64,000 nt of DNA from assembly GCF_052324685.1 (NCBI RefSeq), contig NW_027507071.1, forward strand, positions 1 through 64,000, in the 5' to 3' direction. Position 1 is the stretch's first letter, and every line of letters starts with the position of its first letter. Positions 61,901-64,000 of this stretch are shown here, in pieces. The notes beneath the pieces are model-generated. The model was not told the origin of the DNA. It did no database searches and saw only the letters and a program-made list of their open reading frames with translations. Source of the DNA: Brachyhypopomus gauderio. Lineage: Eukaryota; Chordata; Actinopteri; Gymnotiformes; Hypopomidae. Made by a program: the position numbers and the translations under genes.

Positions 61901-61955
61901 ATCGTGCTCTGATGCCACGCTCCCTCCTTCGCCTTCCTCTGGACAGACAAAAGCG

Positions 61956-62370
61956 ATGTCCGAGCCTCTTACTCAGGATATCGCTCCCCTGCTGTCCCCG
62001 CCTCCGCACAGGCCCCATTCAGCCCCCGAGACGCCAGCTAAGCCAACCGACACCACGCCTCGCACCCAGACGGCCTCGGCTGAGGACCCATCTACTGCCA
62101 CGACACCCATGTGACGAAAGGCACCACGGCGCCCCCAGAGGCCAACCACGACCTCTGCTCACAGGGGGGCGACGGGCACGTGGCTTTAGAGAGGCCCGTG
62201 GCAACCGCGGACGCCTTTGTGCCCAACGGCGATGACTGCAGGGAAGATGCGGTGGCGTCTCTGTCTGGTGCGCCAGGCTCTAGAGAAGGCAGACGAGCGC
62301 GCGAGGAGCGGAAGTGTGTGCGCCGCCTCAGCTGCGACCCAGACGGGTCTTCACCCAGCGCCAAGCCACC
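61956..62370 (+). pseudogene. USP42 MSEPL piece, copy 3, interrupted by Tc1
   Basis: Copy of 54444-54875 with a one-base loss near 62088 that shifts the frame. It is cut by the transposon after SPSAKPPT. Confidence 0.6.
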
Positions 62371-62372
62371 TA

Positions 62373-62597
62373 CAGTTGTGGTCAAAAGTTTACATACACT
62401 TGTAAAAAACATAATGTTATGGCTGTCTTGAGTTTTCAATAAGTTCTACAACTCTTATTTTTCTGTGATAGAGTGATCGGAACACATACATGTTTGTCAC
62501 AAAAAACAGTCATAAAATTTGGTTCTTTCATAAATTTATTATGGGTCTGCTGAAAATGTCACCAAATCTGCTGGGTCAAAAATATACATACAGCAAC
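62373..62597 (+). repeat. Tc1 left inverted repeat (IR/DR)
   Basis: The complement of 63795-64000. It includes the outer and inner direct repeats to which Tc1 transposase binds in this family. Confidence 0.9.
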
Positions 62598-62598
62598 A

Positions 62599-63645
<1,047 letters not shown>

Positions 63646-63794
63646 TCACTGGGTCAAATGAGCCCTATTTAAATGGGCTCATGAGAAGTCAACAGCTGTA
63701 GTCAATCAGAATCACTTACAAGAAGTGAAGAGGCCATGACATGAAGCTAATTTGATTGACACAACTCGCTACATCACCAAAATTGACAAATTTT

Positions 63795-64000
63795 GTTGCT
63801 GTATGTATATTTTTGACCCAGCAGATTTGGTGACATTTTCAGCAGACCCATAATAAATTTATGAAAGAACCAAATTTTATGACTGTTTTTTGTGACAAAC
63901 ATGTATGTGTTCCGATCACTCTATCACAGAAAAATAAGAGTTGTAGAACTTATTGAAAACTCAAGACAGCCATAACATTATGTTTTTTACAAGTGTATGT
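63795..64000 (-). repeat. Tc1 right inverted repeat (IR/DR), cut by window edge
   Basis: Complement of the left repeat. It starts gttgctgtatgtatattttt and ends tacaagtgtatgt at the window edge. Confidence 0.9.

Larger units (their letters stand above)
59655..62372 (+). repeat. USP42 3'-half tandem unit, copy 3 (interrupted)
   Basis: Same order of pieces as copy 2 until the Tc1 element inserts at 62373. The remainder of the unit lies beyond the transposon, outside the window. Confidence 0.93.

Overview
This is eukaryotic DNA, almost certainly from a teleost fish. It has spliced vertebrate-type genes with GT-AG introns, a ubiquitin-specific protease that I recognise as USP42, a Sleeping Beauty-like Tc1 transposon, a Gypsy fossil, hAT and mariner miniature elements, and (CA)n microsatellites. 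There are no bacterial operons, rRNA or tRNA genes, or CRISPR arrays.

Layout. (1) 1-30859 is a macrosatellite: six units of about 4.68 kb in tandem plus a 236-bp stub, continuing off the left edge. Every unit is the same composite of dead mobile DNA: an LTR/gag piece of a Gypsy fossil, a hAT transposase tail, a palindromic MITE, a CTCF-like motif and a DDE_Tnp_4 transposase remnant. Shared variants split the units into A-type (1, 3), B-type (2, 4) and A/B hybrids (5, 6). Unit 5 alone carries a 2.54-kb insertion that resembles a non-autonomous Helentron. (2) 30860-36980 holds a mariner-type MITE, a broken SWIM/YqaJ nuclease gene on the minus strand with a LINE inserted in one exon and a MITE in an intron, and a small hAT MITE. 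(3) 37649-38904 is a broken integrase-core gene on the plus strand. It converges with a broken G2E3-like HECT ubiquitin-ligase gene on the minus strand (39.8-46.1 kb), whose exon block is present in three 1409-bp tandem copies. (4) 46.8-48.6 kb is a group of MITEs. (5) 48840-54388 is USP42 on the plus strand. From 52165 its 3' half (catalytic C-lobe, tail exons and stop) is repeated with a period of about 3.74 kb, giving three copies. The third copy is interrupted at 62373 by a Tc1 element with an open 340-codon transposase; its right tip runs off the window.

How the parts fit. The plausible host genes are USP42 and perhaps the HECT gene. Two transposase-type genes each converge on a gene for an accessory-type enzyme: DDE_Tnp_4 with YqaJ nuclease, and integrase with HECT ligase. 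Three unrelated local tandem arrays (4.68, 1.41 and 3.74 kb) lie within 64 kb, which points either to a duplication-prone locus or to an assembly problem; long reads would tell these apart.
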